A stretch of 29,169 nt of DNA. Source: JBEIVB01 sp040374085. GTDB lineage: Bacteria > Bacteroidota > Bacteroidia > UBA4408. The notes beneath the pieces were generated by a model. It did no database searches and was not told where the DNA came from. It worked only from the letters and a program-made list of their open reading frames with translations. This document shows positions 22,967-29,169 of the stretch, one piece after another; positions within the stretch are counted from its first letter, which is position 1; each line of letters begins with the position of its first letter. The stretch spans positions 1 to 29,169 of the forward strand of contig JBEIVB010000024.1 in NCBI GenBank assembly GCA_040374085.1. Reading direction: 5' to 3'. The position numbers and the translations under genes are program-made.

Positions 22967-23383
22967 TTACTTGTTTTCGGCCGGTGCTGCGTCTGGTTTC
23001 ACCACGCCTTTGATGCGCAGAATTTTGGAAGCAGATTTCGCGTTGGATGTAACGGTAATGGTTTTCTCAAAGTTGCCGATGCGGTTGGTGTCGTAGTGAA
23101 CCTTGATGCTGGAAGATTTTCCGGGACCGATGGGCTCTTTTGGCCAGGTAGGCACGGTGCAACCGCAAGAACCTGCGCAGTTGCTGATGATGAGGGGCTC
23201 CTTGCCGGTGTTGCGGAACTTGAATTCGCGGTTTCCATCGGCGTTGTGCTCAATGGTACCAAAATCGATTACCTCTGAATCGAATGCAATTTCAGGTGCA
23301 TTGGGATTTACGGGTGCATCCTGAGCCTGAACAGCGAAAGAGGTAAGCAACATGAATCCAAGGGAAAGCAGTGCGTTTTTCAT
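22967..23383 (-). CDS. Exported DUF1573 protein (copy 2)
   Basis: The 138-residue protein has a signal peptide (MKNALLSLGFMLLTSFAVQAQ) and one DUF1573 domain, an immunoglobulin-like beta-sandwich common in Bacteroidota envelopes. The hallmark motifs are DFGTIEHN (41-48), FKFRNTGKEPLIIS (55-68), and GSCGCTVPTWPKEPIGPG (71-88) with the paired cysteines. The tail is rich in Ala and Pro. The role of the family is not established. It is a close paralogue of the upstream gene, 48 bases away, and probably shares its transcript, ending at a strong terminator. Confidence 0.9.
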   Translation of the reverse strand: MKNALLSLGFMLLTSFAVQAQDAPVNPNAPEIAFDSEVIDFGTIEHNADGNREFKFRNTGKEPLIISNCAGSCGCTVPTWPKEPIGPGKSSSIKVHYDTNRIGNFEKTITVTSNAKSASKILRIKGVVKPDAAPAENK

Positions 23384-23396
23384 GGTTGTGTGTGTG

Positions 23397-23419
23397 TTGA
23401 TTGGTTTTTGATTGGTTTT
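23397..23419. repeat. Short tandem repeat, period 11, between the DUF1573 genes
   Basis: TTGATTGGTTT occurs twice in tandem (23397-23407 and 23408-23418). A short GT run (about 23384-23396) adjoins it on the side toward the ATG of copy 2. It sits in the leader of copy 2; its function is unknown. Confidence 0.6.
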
Positions 23420-23431
23420 GTTTTGTGTAGA

Positions 23432-23917
23432 TTATTTTCCTTCGAGGGGCGCGCCCTGAGAGGGTTTGCGGGTAGGGAAAGCTTCTTCTTCCACCTTGGC
23501 GTTTACCACACCTTTAATGGTAAGCACCTTGGTACCGGATTTTGCGTTGGAGGTGATGGTAACCGTTTTGTTGAATGCGCCAACGCGCTTGGTGTCGTAG
23601 CTCACTTTGATGGAACTCTTTGCACCCGGAACGATGGGCTCTTTGGGCCATTGTGGAACGGTGCAACCGCAAGATCCACGTGCGTCGGAAATGATGAGCG
23701 GCTCTTTTCCGGTGTTGGTAAACTTAAACTCAAACACGCCGTTGGCGCCTTGATCGATGGTGCCGTAATCGTGCATCTCTTTTTCAAACGAAACATCTGC
23801 CTGAGAAGCCGCCGGAGCTGCTGTGGCCGCATTGTCTTTTTTTACTTCCTGGGCCATGGTAAAGCCGCTGCCCAGCGTGGCGGCAAAGAAAAGTAGAAGA
23901 ACAGGGTTTGTTTTCAT
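23432..23917 (-). CDS. Exported DUF1573 protein (copy 1)
   Basis: The 161-residue protein has a signal peptide (MKTNPVLLLFFAATLGSGFTMAQ), an Ala-rich linker (28-41) and one DUF1573 domain. Shared motifs with copy 2 are HDYGTIDQGANG (49-60), FKFTNTGKEPLIIS (64-77), GSCGCTVPQWPKEPIVPG and the TVTITSNAKSGTKVL strand. The C-terminus is extended (about 20 residues, Pro- and Glu-rich) relative to copy 2. The function is unknown; an extracytoplasmic structural or binding role is likely. It is the first gene of the pair and is divergent from the 3-hydroxyacyl-CoA dehydrogenase gene. Confidence 0.9.
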   Translation of the reverse strand: MKTNPVLLLFFAATLGSGFTMAQEVKKDNAATAAPAASQADVSFEKEMHDYGTIDQGANGVFEFKFTNTGKEPLIISDARGSCGCTVPQWPKEPIVPGAKSSIKVSYDTKRVGAFNKTVTITSNAKSGTKVLTIKGVVNAKVEEEAFPTRKPSQGAPLEGK

Positions 23918-23999
23918 GGTTATTCGAGTCGTTGCGGGATTTACACAAATCGTGCCAAAGTTGGAATTTTTCTTTCAGATGAAAGGCCTTTGATTTTTA

Positions 24000-24007
24000 T
24001 AGTTTTG
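24000..24007 (+). promoter_or_regulatory. Candidate -7 element for the 3-hydroxybutyryl-CoA dehydrogenase gene
   Basis: TAGTTTTG matches TAnnTTTG and lies 20 bases before the ATG; a -33 TTG at the right distance is lacking. On the opposite strand TAACTTTG (24013-24020) is also an exact match and points toward the DUF1573 pair, so the two divergent units may have nearly touching -7 elements. Confidence 0.45.
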
Positions 24008-24027
24008 CGCTGCAAAGTTAAACACAA

Positions 24028-24936
24028 ATGAAAAAAGTAGCAGTTATTGGTTCCGGTACTATGGGCAACGGCATTGCCCACACTTTTGCTCAATACGGAT
24101 TCGAAACCCAATTGGTTGACATATCCGAACAGGCATTAACAAAAGCCCTTCAAACCATTGAGAAAAACCTCGACCGTATGGTGGCCAAAGGAAGCATCAC
24201 CGAGCAACAAAAGGCCGATGCCCTGAAAAACCTGACGCCCAGCACCAACATGGCTGCTGCGGTATCGGACGTTGACCTGGTGGTTGAGGCTGCCAGCGAA
24301 AACTTGGAAATAAAACTGAACATCTTCCGCAACCTGGATGCGCATTGCAAGCCGAGCTGCATTTTGGCTTCCAACACATCTTCTATTCCCATCACCAAAA
24401 TTGCCTCGGTTACGGGCCGCCCCGAGCGGGTCATCGGCATGCATTTCATGAACCCCGTTCCGGTAATGAAATTGGTAGAGGTCATCCGGGGCTATTCCAC
24501 TAGCCAGGAGACTACGGAAACCATCATGGACTTATCGAAGAACCTGGGTAAAATTCCCACTGAGGTAAACGATTACCCTGGCTTCATCTCCAACCGCATC
24601 CTTATGCCCATGATCAACGAAGCCATTTGCGCCTTGTATGAGCAAGTAGGCGGAGTGGAGGAAATCGATACCATTATGAAACTCGGTATGGCTCACCCCA
24701 TGGGCCCTCTTCAACTGGCCGATTTCATTGGACTGGATGTTTGCCTCTCCATCTTAAATGTATTATACCAAGGATTTGGAAACCCGAAATATGCTCCCTG
24801 CCCCTTGCTCGTGAACATGGTAACGGCCGGACATCTTGGCGTGAAATCGGGTATTGGCTTTTATGCCTATGAGGCGGGAAGCAAAACGGCCAAAGTGGCT
24901 CCACGTTTTGCCAAACCCTCTCCGCATTTGGCCTGA
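24028..24936 (+). CDS. 3-hydroxybutyryl-CoA dehydrogenase
   Basis: The 302-residue protein has the length of Hbd/PaaH-type enzymes, which interconvert acetoacetyl-CoA and 3-hydroxybutyryl-CoA with NAD(P)H. The N-terminal Rossmann motif VAVIGSGTMGNGIA (4-17) is clear. Catalytic-site sequences are ASNTSS (114-119), GMHFMNPVPVMKLVEVI (137-153, His139 and Glu151) and PGFISNRIL (184-192, Asn189). The C-terminal part contains HPMGPLQLADFIGLDVCL and KSGIGFYAY. It is cytoplasmic and could act in fatty-acid or butanoate metabolism. It is divergent from the DUF1573 pair and is followed by the rhomboid gene after 80 bases. Confidence 0.94.
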   Translation: MKKVAVIGSGTMGNGIAHTFAQYGFETQLVDISEQALTKALQTIEKNLDRMVAKGSITEQQKADALKNLTPSTNMAAAVSDVDLVVEAASENLEIKLNIFRNLDAHCKPSCILASNTSSIPITKIASVTGRPERVIGMHFMNPVPVMKLVEVIRGYSTSQETTETIMDLSKNLGKIPTEVNDYPGFISNRILMPMINEAICALYEQVGGVEEIDTIMKLGMAHPMGPLQLADFIGLDVCLSILNVLYQGFGNPKYAPCPLLVNMVTAGHLGVKSGIGFYAYEAGSKTAKVAPRFAKPSPHLA

Positions 24937-25016
24937 TTCTATGCTGTTTCTGCCGCTTCGTCAGCAAGACCAAGAGGCAGTGTAAAGAGGCATGAGGTTT
25001 GTATCGGCTCGCAGCC

Positions 25017-25763
25017 ATGGAATCTCTGAAAAACCTATTCTGGCGTTCTGTTTTTTTTCCCCTGTTCCTTGTCCTCATTATGGGTGTGGTGCAGCTCAGT
25101 GCTTGGCTCTTTGATTGGGATGTGGCACACTTTGGGGTTTTCCCTCGCGAGTGGACGCAGATTTGGGGCATTCTCTTGTATCCGTTTTTACACGGCAGTT
25201 GGGGGCATTACCTAAGCAACGCACTTCCTCTTCTGGTGTTGGGCAGCGGACTCTTCTATTACTTCGGAGGGTTGGGTTACCGCATTTTGTGGGAGCTGTA
25301 TTTGGCTTCCGGCCTTTGGCTGTGGGTGTTTGGAAGAGCCTCTTACCACATTGGTGCCAGCGGCCTGGTATATGCACTCGCTGCTTTTCTCATCACCACC
25401 GCCCTTTACAGCCGCTATCGTCCTCTTTGGTATTATGCATTATTTGTTGTTTTCTGGTACGGCAGTATGGTGTGGGGTTTGTTTCCCTTGTTGCCCGAAA
25501 TCTCCTGGGAAGGCCATCTCATGGGTGGCTTGGCGGGGATAGTTGTGGGTTGGTACCACCGCAAGCAAGGGCCAAAGCCCTCTTCCTATGCCTGGGAAAA
25601 CGAAGTGGAAGAAGAGGACGATGGAACGTGGAAAGAAGATCAGATCCGCGCCATGAGCGAGGAATCCGAGCCTACATCTGCACAGCCTCCAACGGGCATT
25701 TCAGTGCATTACCATTTTGTGCCGAAAAAGGAGAATGATGAGGAAACAAAAAAGCCCCTGTAG
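25017..25763 (+). CDS. Rhomboid-family intramembrane serine protease
   Basis: The 248-residue protein has about six membrane segments followed by an acidic cytoplasmic or periplasmic tail (about 185-248). Family motifs are HGSWGHYLSNALPLLVLG (59-76), HIGASGLVYAL (111-121), with the catalytic Ser115 in GASG, and WEGHLMGGLAGI (164-175), with the catalytic His167. Rhomboids cleave membrane proteins within the bilayer; the substrate is unknown. The ATG at 25017 is preferred to TTG at 24999. The last four codons and stop form the terminator hairpin. It converges on the DUF2795 gene. Confidence 0.9.
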   Translation: MESLKNLFWRSVFFPLFLVLIMGVVQLSAWLFDWDVAHFGVFPREWTQIWGILLYPFLHGSWGHYLSNALPLLVLGSGLFYYFGGLGYRILWELYLASGLWLWVFGRASYHIGASGLVYALAAFLITTALYSRYRPLWYYALFVVFWYGSMVWGLFPLLPEISWEGHLMGGLAGIVVGWYHRKQGPKPSSYAWENEVEEEDDGTWKEDQIRAMSEESEPTSAQPPTGISVHYHFVPKKENDEETKKPL

Positions 25764-25774
25764 CAGGGGCTTTT
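25750..25774. terminator. Bidirectional terminator between the rhomboid and DUF2795 genes
   Basis: AAAAGCCCCTG (25750-25760) pairs perfectly with CAGGGGCTTTT (25764-25774). The 3-base loop is TAG, the rhomboid stop codon. On the + strand the stem ends in four T residues; on the - strand it is followed by a longer T run, so it should work better for the DUF2795 transcript. Confidence 0.85.
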
Positions 25775-25798
25775 CGTTGAGAACCTAAGTGGGTATTC

Positions 25799-26020
25799 TC
25801 AATACTCATCTTCATTGAAGAAGAAATCTTCTTTCGAAGGGTAATCCGGCCAAACGTCTTCAATGGTTTCATACACATCGCCTTCGTCTTCCATCTCCTG
25901 AAGATTTTCAATGACCTCCATGGGCGCTCCTGAGCGCATGGCGAAGTCGATTAGCTCATCCTTGGTGGCGGGCCATGGCGCGTCCTCGAGGTGAGAGGCA
26001 AGTTCCAGTGTCCAATACAT
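25799..26020 (-). CDS. Small conserved Bacteroidota protein (DUF2795 family)
   Basis: This 73-residue acidic protein begins MYWTLELASHLEDAPWPATK, followed by ELIDFAMRSGAPMEVIENLQ and ending FFFNEDEY. It closely fits the highly conserved DUF2795-type small protein found in many Bacteroidota. No signal peptide is present. The function is unknown; the sequence suggests a compact helical domain with an acidic tail. It lies 105 bases downstream of the cobalamin adenosyltransferase gene and ends at the bidirectional terminator, and may have its own weak promoter in the AT-rich gap. Confidence 0.88.
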   Translation of the reverse strand: MYWTLELASHLEDAPWPATKDELIDFAMRSGAPMEVIENLQEMEDEGDVYETIEDVWPDYPSKEDFFFNEDEY

Positions 26021-26125
26021 ACGTGCTCTAGGTTTTGGTGTTTTCTAAAAGGATGCGAAATTATAAATTTCCAACACCTAAGAAGCAGCAATTTTGTTTT
26101 TTATTCACGCTTCATCAACAACCCT

Positions 26126-26674
26126 TTACATTCTGGGTTTCCAAGGGATTTCGGGAGCATTGGCTTTCAGAAGGAGCCACCTGGAAACCACGAAGAGGTA
26201 ATCGCTGAGGCGATTGAGGTATTTCAACCACAAGGCCTCCACCGGGGCCAGTTCAGAAAGGTGGGTAACATGGCGCTCGGCTCTGCGGCATACACAGCGC
26301 GCCAAGTGCGCATACGATGCCTGTGGCAACCCGCCCGGCAGCACAAACGAACGCATCTCTGGCAAGACCTGTTGCATGGCGTCAATGCGGTGCTCGAGCC
26401 ACTGCACATCCTCCTCGGTCATCTCGGGTAATTTCATTTTGTTCTTCTCGGGGTCGGCAGCCAACAAGCTACCCAGGGTGAAGAGGCGATCCTGAATCTC
26501 ACGCAAATCCGCCACAAGGTCAACGTGGCCGGCCCCATCGGCCAAAAGGCCAATCCAACTGTTCAGTTCATCTACGGTTCCGTAGGCTTCAATGCGTAGG
26601 TGGTGCTTGGGTACCCGTGTACCGCCGATGAGGGTGGTGTAACCCTGATCTCCTGTTTTGGTGTATATCTTCAT
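26126..26674 (-). CDS. Cob(I)alamin adenosyltransferase, PduO type
   Basis: The 182-residue protein has the PduO/MMAB length and transfers the adenosyl group of ATP to cob(I)alamin to make coenzyme B12. Motifs: MKIYTKTGDQGYTTLIGG (1-18, ATP-binding N-terminus), RIEAYGTVDELNSWIG (27-42), then ARCVCRRAERHV and the C-terminal YLNRLSDYLFVVSRW. These are the diagnostic PduO-type signatures. The start overlaps the uvrB stop by four bases (ATGA), so it is probably translated together with uvrB. No B12-dependent enzyme is in the window. A B12 riboswitch was not seen. Confidence 0.93.
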   Translation of the reverse strand: MKIYTKTGDQGYTTLIGGTRVPKHHLRIEAYGTVDELNSWIGLLADGAGHVDLVADLREIQDRLFTLGSLLAADPEKNKMKLPEMTEEDVQWLEHRIDAMQQVLPEMRSFVLPGGLPQASYAHLARCVCRRAERHVTHLSELAPVEALWLKYLNRLSDYLFVVSRWLLLKANAPEIPWKPRM

Positions 26675-28698
26675 GTTTTTGCTTTTCCTTCCAGTCGTGC
26701 CAATGCGTCGCGCAGACGAGCTGCTTCCAAAAAGTCCAACTCTTTGGCCGCCTTTTGCATTTCTTTTTTCAATCGCGCCTTTTCTTTTTCCAGCTCTTCA
26801 GGCCTCATGTATTCCTCCTCGCCTTCCGCAGCCTGACCCTGGAGTGGCTGATCCAATCGGTCGCGCACGGCCTTGTCGAAGCTGCTGTGCTGATCGGCCA
26901 CCTTGGTCTGACCCAATATGGCCTCACGGCTTTTTTTCAAAGGCGTGGGCACCATGCCGTGGGCCTCGTTGTACTGCATCTGCTTGGTGCGCCTCCGCTC
27001 CGTTTCGGTGATGAGATGCTGCATGGAATCGGTGATGCGGTCGGCGTATAGGATTACCCTACCCGCAACGTTTCGAGCCGCCCTGCCTGCCGTCTGCACC
27101 AGACTGCGTGCACTGCGCAAGAATCCCTCTTGATCTGCATCCAGCACCGCTACCAACGAAACCTCGGGTAGATCCAAGCCTTCGCGCAATAAGTTCACTC
27201 CTATTAAAACATCAAAGGTCCCCAAGCGCAAATCGCGCAAAATGTCTACACGCTCCAAGGTGTCAACATCCGAGTGGATGTAGCGGCATTTCACGTTGAT
27301 GTTGGCCAGGTATTTGGAAAGCTCCTCTGCCATGCGCTTGGTTAGGGTGGTAACCAACACACGCTCGTTTTTGGCTATGGTTTTTTGTATTTCCTCCAGA
27401 AGGTCGTCCACCTGATGGGTGCTGGGGCGCACATCAATAATCGGATCCAACAAACCGGTAGGACGAATGAGCTGCTCCACCACTACCCCACCGCATTTTT
27501 CCAATTCAAAATCGGCAGGGGTTGCGCTCACAAAAATGGTCTGGCCCAAAAGACTTTCGAACTCCTCAAATTTTAGGGGGCGGTTGTCCATAGCGGCCGG
27601 CAGGCGAAAGCCGTACTCCACGAGGTTGATTTTGCGGCTGCGGTCTCCACCGTACATGGCCCGAATCTGGCTCACGGTTACGTGACTCTCATCAATCACC
27701 ATGAGAAAATCATCGGGGAAATAATCGAGGAGGCAAAAGGGGCGACTGCCGGGCTTGCGCCGGTCGAAGTAGCGGCTGTAATTCTCTATGCCCGAGCAGT
27801 AGCCCAACTCGCGCATCATCTCCAAGTCGTAGGTAACGCGATCTTCTAAACGCTTGGCCTCCAGATGCTTGCCTAACGATTGAAAATACTCCACCTGCTT
27901 CACCATATCGTCTTGTATCTGGTGTATGGCATCTTGCATGGTGGCTTTGCTGGTAACAAATAGGTTGGCAGGAGCAATGTTTACCTGCTCAAACGCATCG
28001 AACTTATGTCCGGAAATGGGGTCGAAGGATTCTATGCTTTCAATGCGATCTCCGAAAAATACAACACGAAATGCGTAATCGGTATAGGCGAGGTAGATGT
28101 CTACGCTGTCGCCTTTCACGCGAAAGTTGCCCCGGTTGAAGTCTGCTGTGGTTCGGGAGTAGAGCGAGTTTACGAGCAGGTGCAGAAAGGTGTTGCGGCT
28201 GAGCACCAGACCCATGTGAATGGAGATGGTGCCGAGTCGGAAATCTTCGGGGTTTCCCATGCCGTAGATGCACGACACCGAGCTCACCACAATCACGTCT
28301 CTTCTTCCGGAGAGCAGGCTGGTGGTGGTGCTGAGGCGCATCTTCTCAATCTCGTCGTTGATGGAGAGATCTTTTTCGATGTAGGTGTTGCTGGTTGGAA
28401 TATATGCTTCCGGCTGATAATAATCGTAGTAGGAAACAAAATACTCCACCGCATTGTCGGGAAAGAACTGGCGAAACTCTCCGTAGAGCTGGGCCGCCAG
28501 CGTTTTGTTGTGGCTTAGGATGAGGGTAGGCCTCTGCACGGCTTGTATGACGTTGGCTACGGTAAACGTCTTTCCCGAACCTGTTACGCCCAACAAGGTC
28601 TGGTGCGTGTCGCCTCTGCGCAGTCCCTCCACCAGTTGCACGATGGCCTGGGGCTGGTCGCCGGTGGGGCTGAACTCGGACGTGAGGCGGAAATCCAT
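26671..28698 (-). CDS. uvrB: Excinuclease ABC subunit B
   Basis: The 675-residue protein is full length for UvrB, the damage-verifying helicase of nucleotide-excision repair. Domains in order: Walker A GVTGSGKT (37-44), the beta-hairpin region YYDYYQPEAYIPTSNTYIEK, the interaction domain, DESHVT (Walker B), the C-terminal helicase motifs VSATP and QTAGRAARN, and a C-terminal UVR domain with the coiled-coil LEKEKARLKKEMQKAAKELD, which binds UvrC. The ATG at 28698 gives MDFRLTSEFSPTGDQPQAI, the family start; the frame extended to 28743 is a shadow. It overlaps the PduO gene by four bases and is divergent from the nitronate monooxygenase gene. TATCTTTA ends a few bases before its ATG. Confidence 0.97.
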   Translation of the reverse strand: MDFRLTSEFSPTGDQPQAIVQLVEGLRRGDTHQTLLGVTGSGKTFTVANVIQAVQRPTLILSHNKTLAAQLYGEFRQFFPDNAVEYFVSYYDYYQPEAYIPTSNTYIEKDLSINDEIEKMRLSTTTSLLSGRRDVIVVSSVSCIYGMGNPEDFRLGTISIHMGLVLSRNTFLHLLVNSLYSRTTADFNRGNFRVKGDSVDIYLAYTDYAFRVVFFGDRIESIESFDPISGHKFDAFEQVNIAPANLFVTSKATMQDAIHQIQDDMVKQVEYFQSLGKHLEAKRLEDRVTYDLEMMRELGYCSGIENYSRYFDRRKPGSRPFCLLDYFPDDFLMVIDESHVTVSQIRAMYGGDRSRKINLVEYGFRLPAAMDNRPLKFEEFESLLGQTIFVSATPADFELEKCGGVVVEQLIRPTGLLDPIIDVRPSTHQVDDLLEEIQKTIAKNERVLVTTLTKRMAEELSKYLANINVKCRYIHSDVDTLERVDILRDLRLGTFDVLIGVNLLREGLDLPEVSLVAVLDADQEGFLRSARSLVQTAGRAARNVAGRVILYADRITDSMQHLITETERRRTKQMQYNEAHGMVPTPLKKSREAILGQTKVADQHSSFDKAVRDRLDQPLQGQAAEGEEEYMRPEELEKEKARLKKEMQKAAKELDFLEAARLRDALARLEGKAKT

Positions 28699-28734
28699 GG
28701 CATAAAGATAAGCAGTAAGGTAAGCAACGGGGCG

Positions 28735-28764
28735 TTTGGGCAAGAATGAAAAAGAGTAGCTTTG
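28735..28764 (+). promoter_or_regulatory. Promoter for the nitronate monooxygenase-like gene
   Basis: TTG (28736-28738, preceded by T), an 18-base spacer, and TAGCTTTG (28757-28764) match the consensus. The ATG at 28774 is only nine bases after the -7 box, so the leader would be very short. Confidence 0.6.
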
Positions 28765-28773
28765 AGGATGGTG

Positions 28774-29169
28774 ATGAAAAACGCGTTAACCGAGAAGCTG
28801 GGGATAACCTTTCCCTTGTTGATGGCCCCTATGTTTTTGGTGAGCAACGAGGCGATGGTGCTGGAGGCCATGCGGGGTGGAATAGCCGGCACCTTCCCCA
28901 CCCTGAACTACCGCGAACCCGGAAGTCTTGAGGGAATCCTCTCCCGGCTGTCTGCAGCCCGCAGCGCGCACCCGGGAGGCACCTTTGGCGTAAACCTAAT
29001 TGTGCAACGCAGCAACCCGCTTTATGAGCGACACTTGGAAGTATGCGTGGAGGCGAAGGTGCCGCTCTACATCACCTCGTTGGGCAACCCTGCCCAAGTT
29101 GTGCAAGCGGCCCACGCCTATGGTGCCACGGTGCTGTGCGATGTTACCAACCTGAAGCACGCCGAAAAA
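28774..29169 (+). CDS. Nitronate monooxygenase-like FMN protein, N-terminal part (runs off the right edge)
   Basis: The + strand is open from ATG 28774 to the window end (132 codons). The N-terminus, MKNALTEKLGITFPLLMAPM, followed by RGGIAGTFP and FGVNLIVQRSNP, resembles the FMN-binding TIM-barrel family of nitronate monooxygenases (2-nitropropane dioxygenase-like) and related enoyl reductases. The later ITSLGNPAQVVQAAHAYGATVLCD, given here in outline only, fits the barrel strands. GAGG (28764-28767) lies six bases before the chosen ATG; another in-frame ATG at 28768 is possible. The missing C-terminal part prevents a more precise assignment. Confidence 0.8.
   Translation, partial: MKNALTEKLGITFPLLMAPMFLVSNEAMVLEAMRGGIAGTFPTLNYREPGSLEGILSRLSAARSAHPGGTFGVNLIVQRSNPLYERHLEVCVEAKVPLYITSLGNPAQVVQAAHAYGATVLCDVTNLKHAEK

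Noticed and set aside
1..29169. Mobile elements, CRISPR arrays, tRNA or rRNA genes, toxin-antitoxin or defence systems
   Set aside because: None was recognised on either strand by reading; low-complexity runs were only short A/T or GT tracts.

Overview
The window looks like a chromosomal segment of a member of the Bacteroidota, probably Flavobacteriales-like, with mid-range GC. The evidence is the recurring Bacteroidota promoter signature (TTG, a spacer of about 18-23 bases, then TAnnTTTG), the near absence of Shine-Dalgarno sequences, and lineage-typical genes such as bshC, a 73-residue DUF2795 protein, DUF1573 proteins, a WbqC-like protein and NamZ (DUF1343). No rRNA, tRNA, CRISPR array, insertion sequence or phage gene was seen. 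Coding density is high and many neighbouring genes overlap by 1-10 bases.

Left part (1-8040). The 5' end of bshC runs off the left edge, divergent from rplU-rpmA, which ends in a strong terminator. A + strand run follows: serS, a putative lipoprotein, a secreted TPR protein, a DegT/AHBA-type sugar aminotransferase, a small PglC-like phosphoglycosyl transferase, a TauE/SafE-type permease and, after a 177-base gap, a small coiled-coil protein with its own terminator.

Glycan operon (14510 down to 8039, - strand). Seven tightly packed genes encode an ABC-2 export permease, a GT4 glycosyltransferase, a PIG-L deacetylase, a GNAT acyltransferase, a WbqC-like protein, a non-hydrolysing UDP-GlcNAc 2-epimerase homologue and a second glycosyltransferase. 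With the convergent aminotransferase and phosphoglycosyl transferase, this could build and export a glycan carrying a modified amino sugar. The export ATPase, a flippase and a polymerase are not in the window. This is the best candidate here for an incompletely described pathway.

Central part (14800-21670). A secreted GH25 muramidase and rluD lie on the - strand. Divergent from rluD is a secreted NamZ-type exo-N-acetylmuramidase, then a + strand cluster of an acyl-CoA carboxylase beta subunit, an unknown secreted protein, a TerB-like protein and a Sua5-type threonylcarbamoyl-AMP synthase.

Right part (21665-29169). A class I aminotransferase overlaps the Sua5 gene tail to tail. Two tandem DUF1573 paralogues follow, divergent from a 3-hydroxybutyryl-CoA dehydrogenase. 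Then come a rhomboid protease whose stop codon forms the loop of its terminator, the DUF2795 protein, a PduO-type cobalamin adenosyltransferase, uvrB and the 5' end of a nitronate monooxygenase-like gene. Overall this is ordinary housekeeping sequence with one accessory glycan region. No clearly new defence or mobile system was found.
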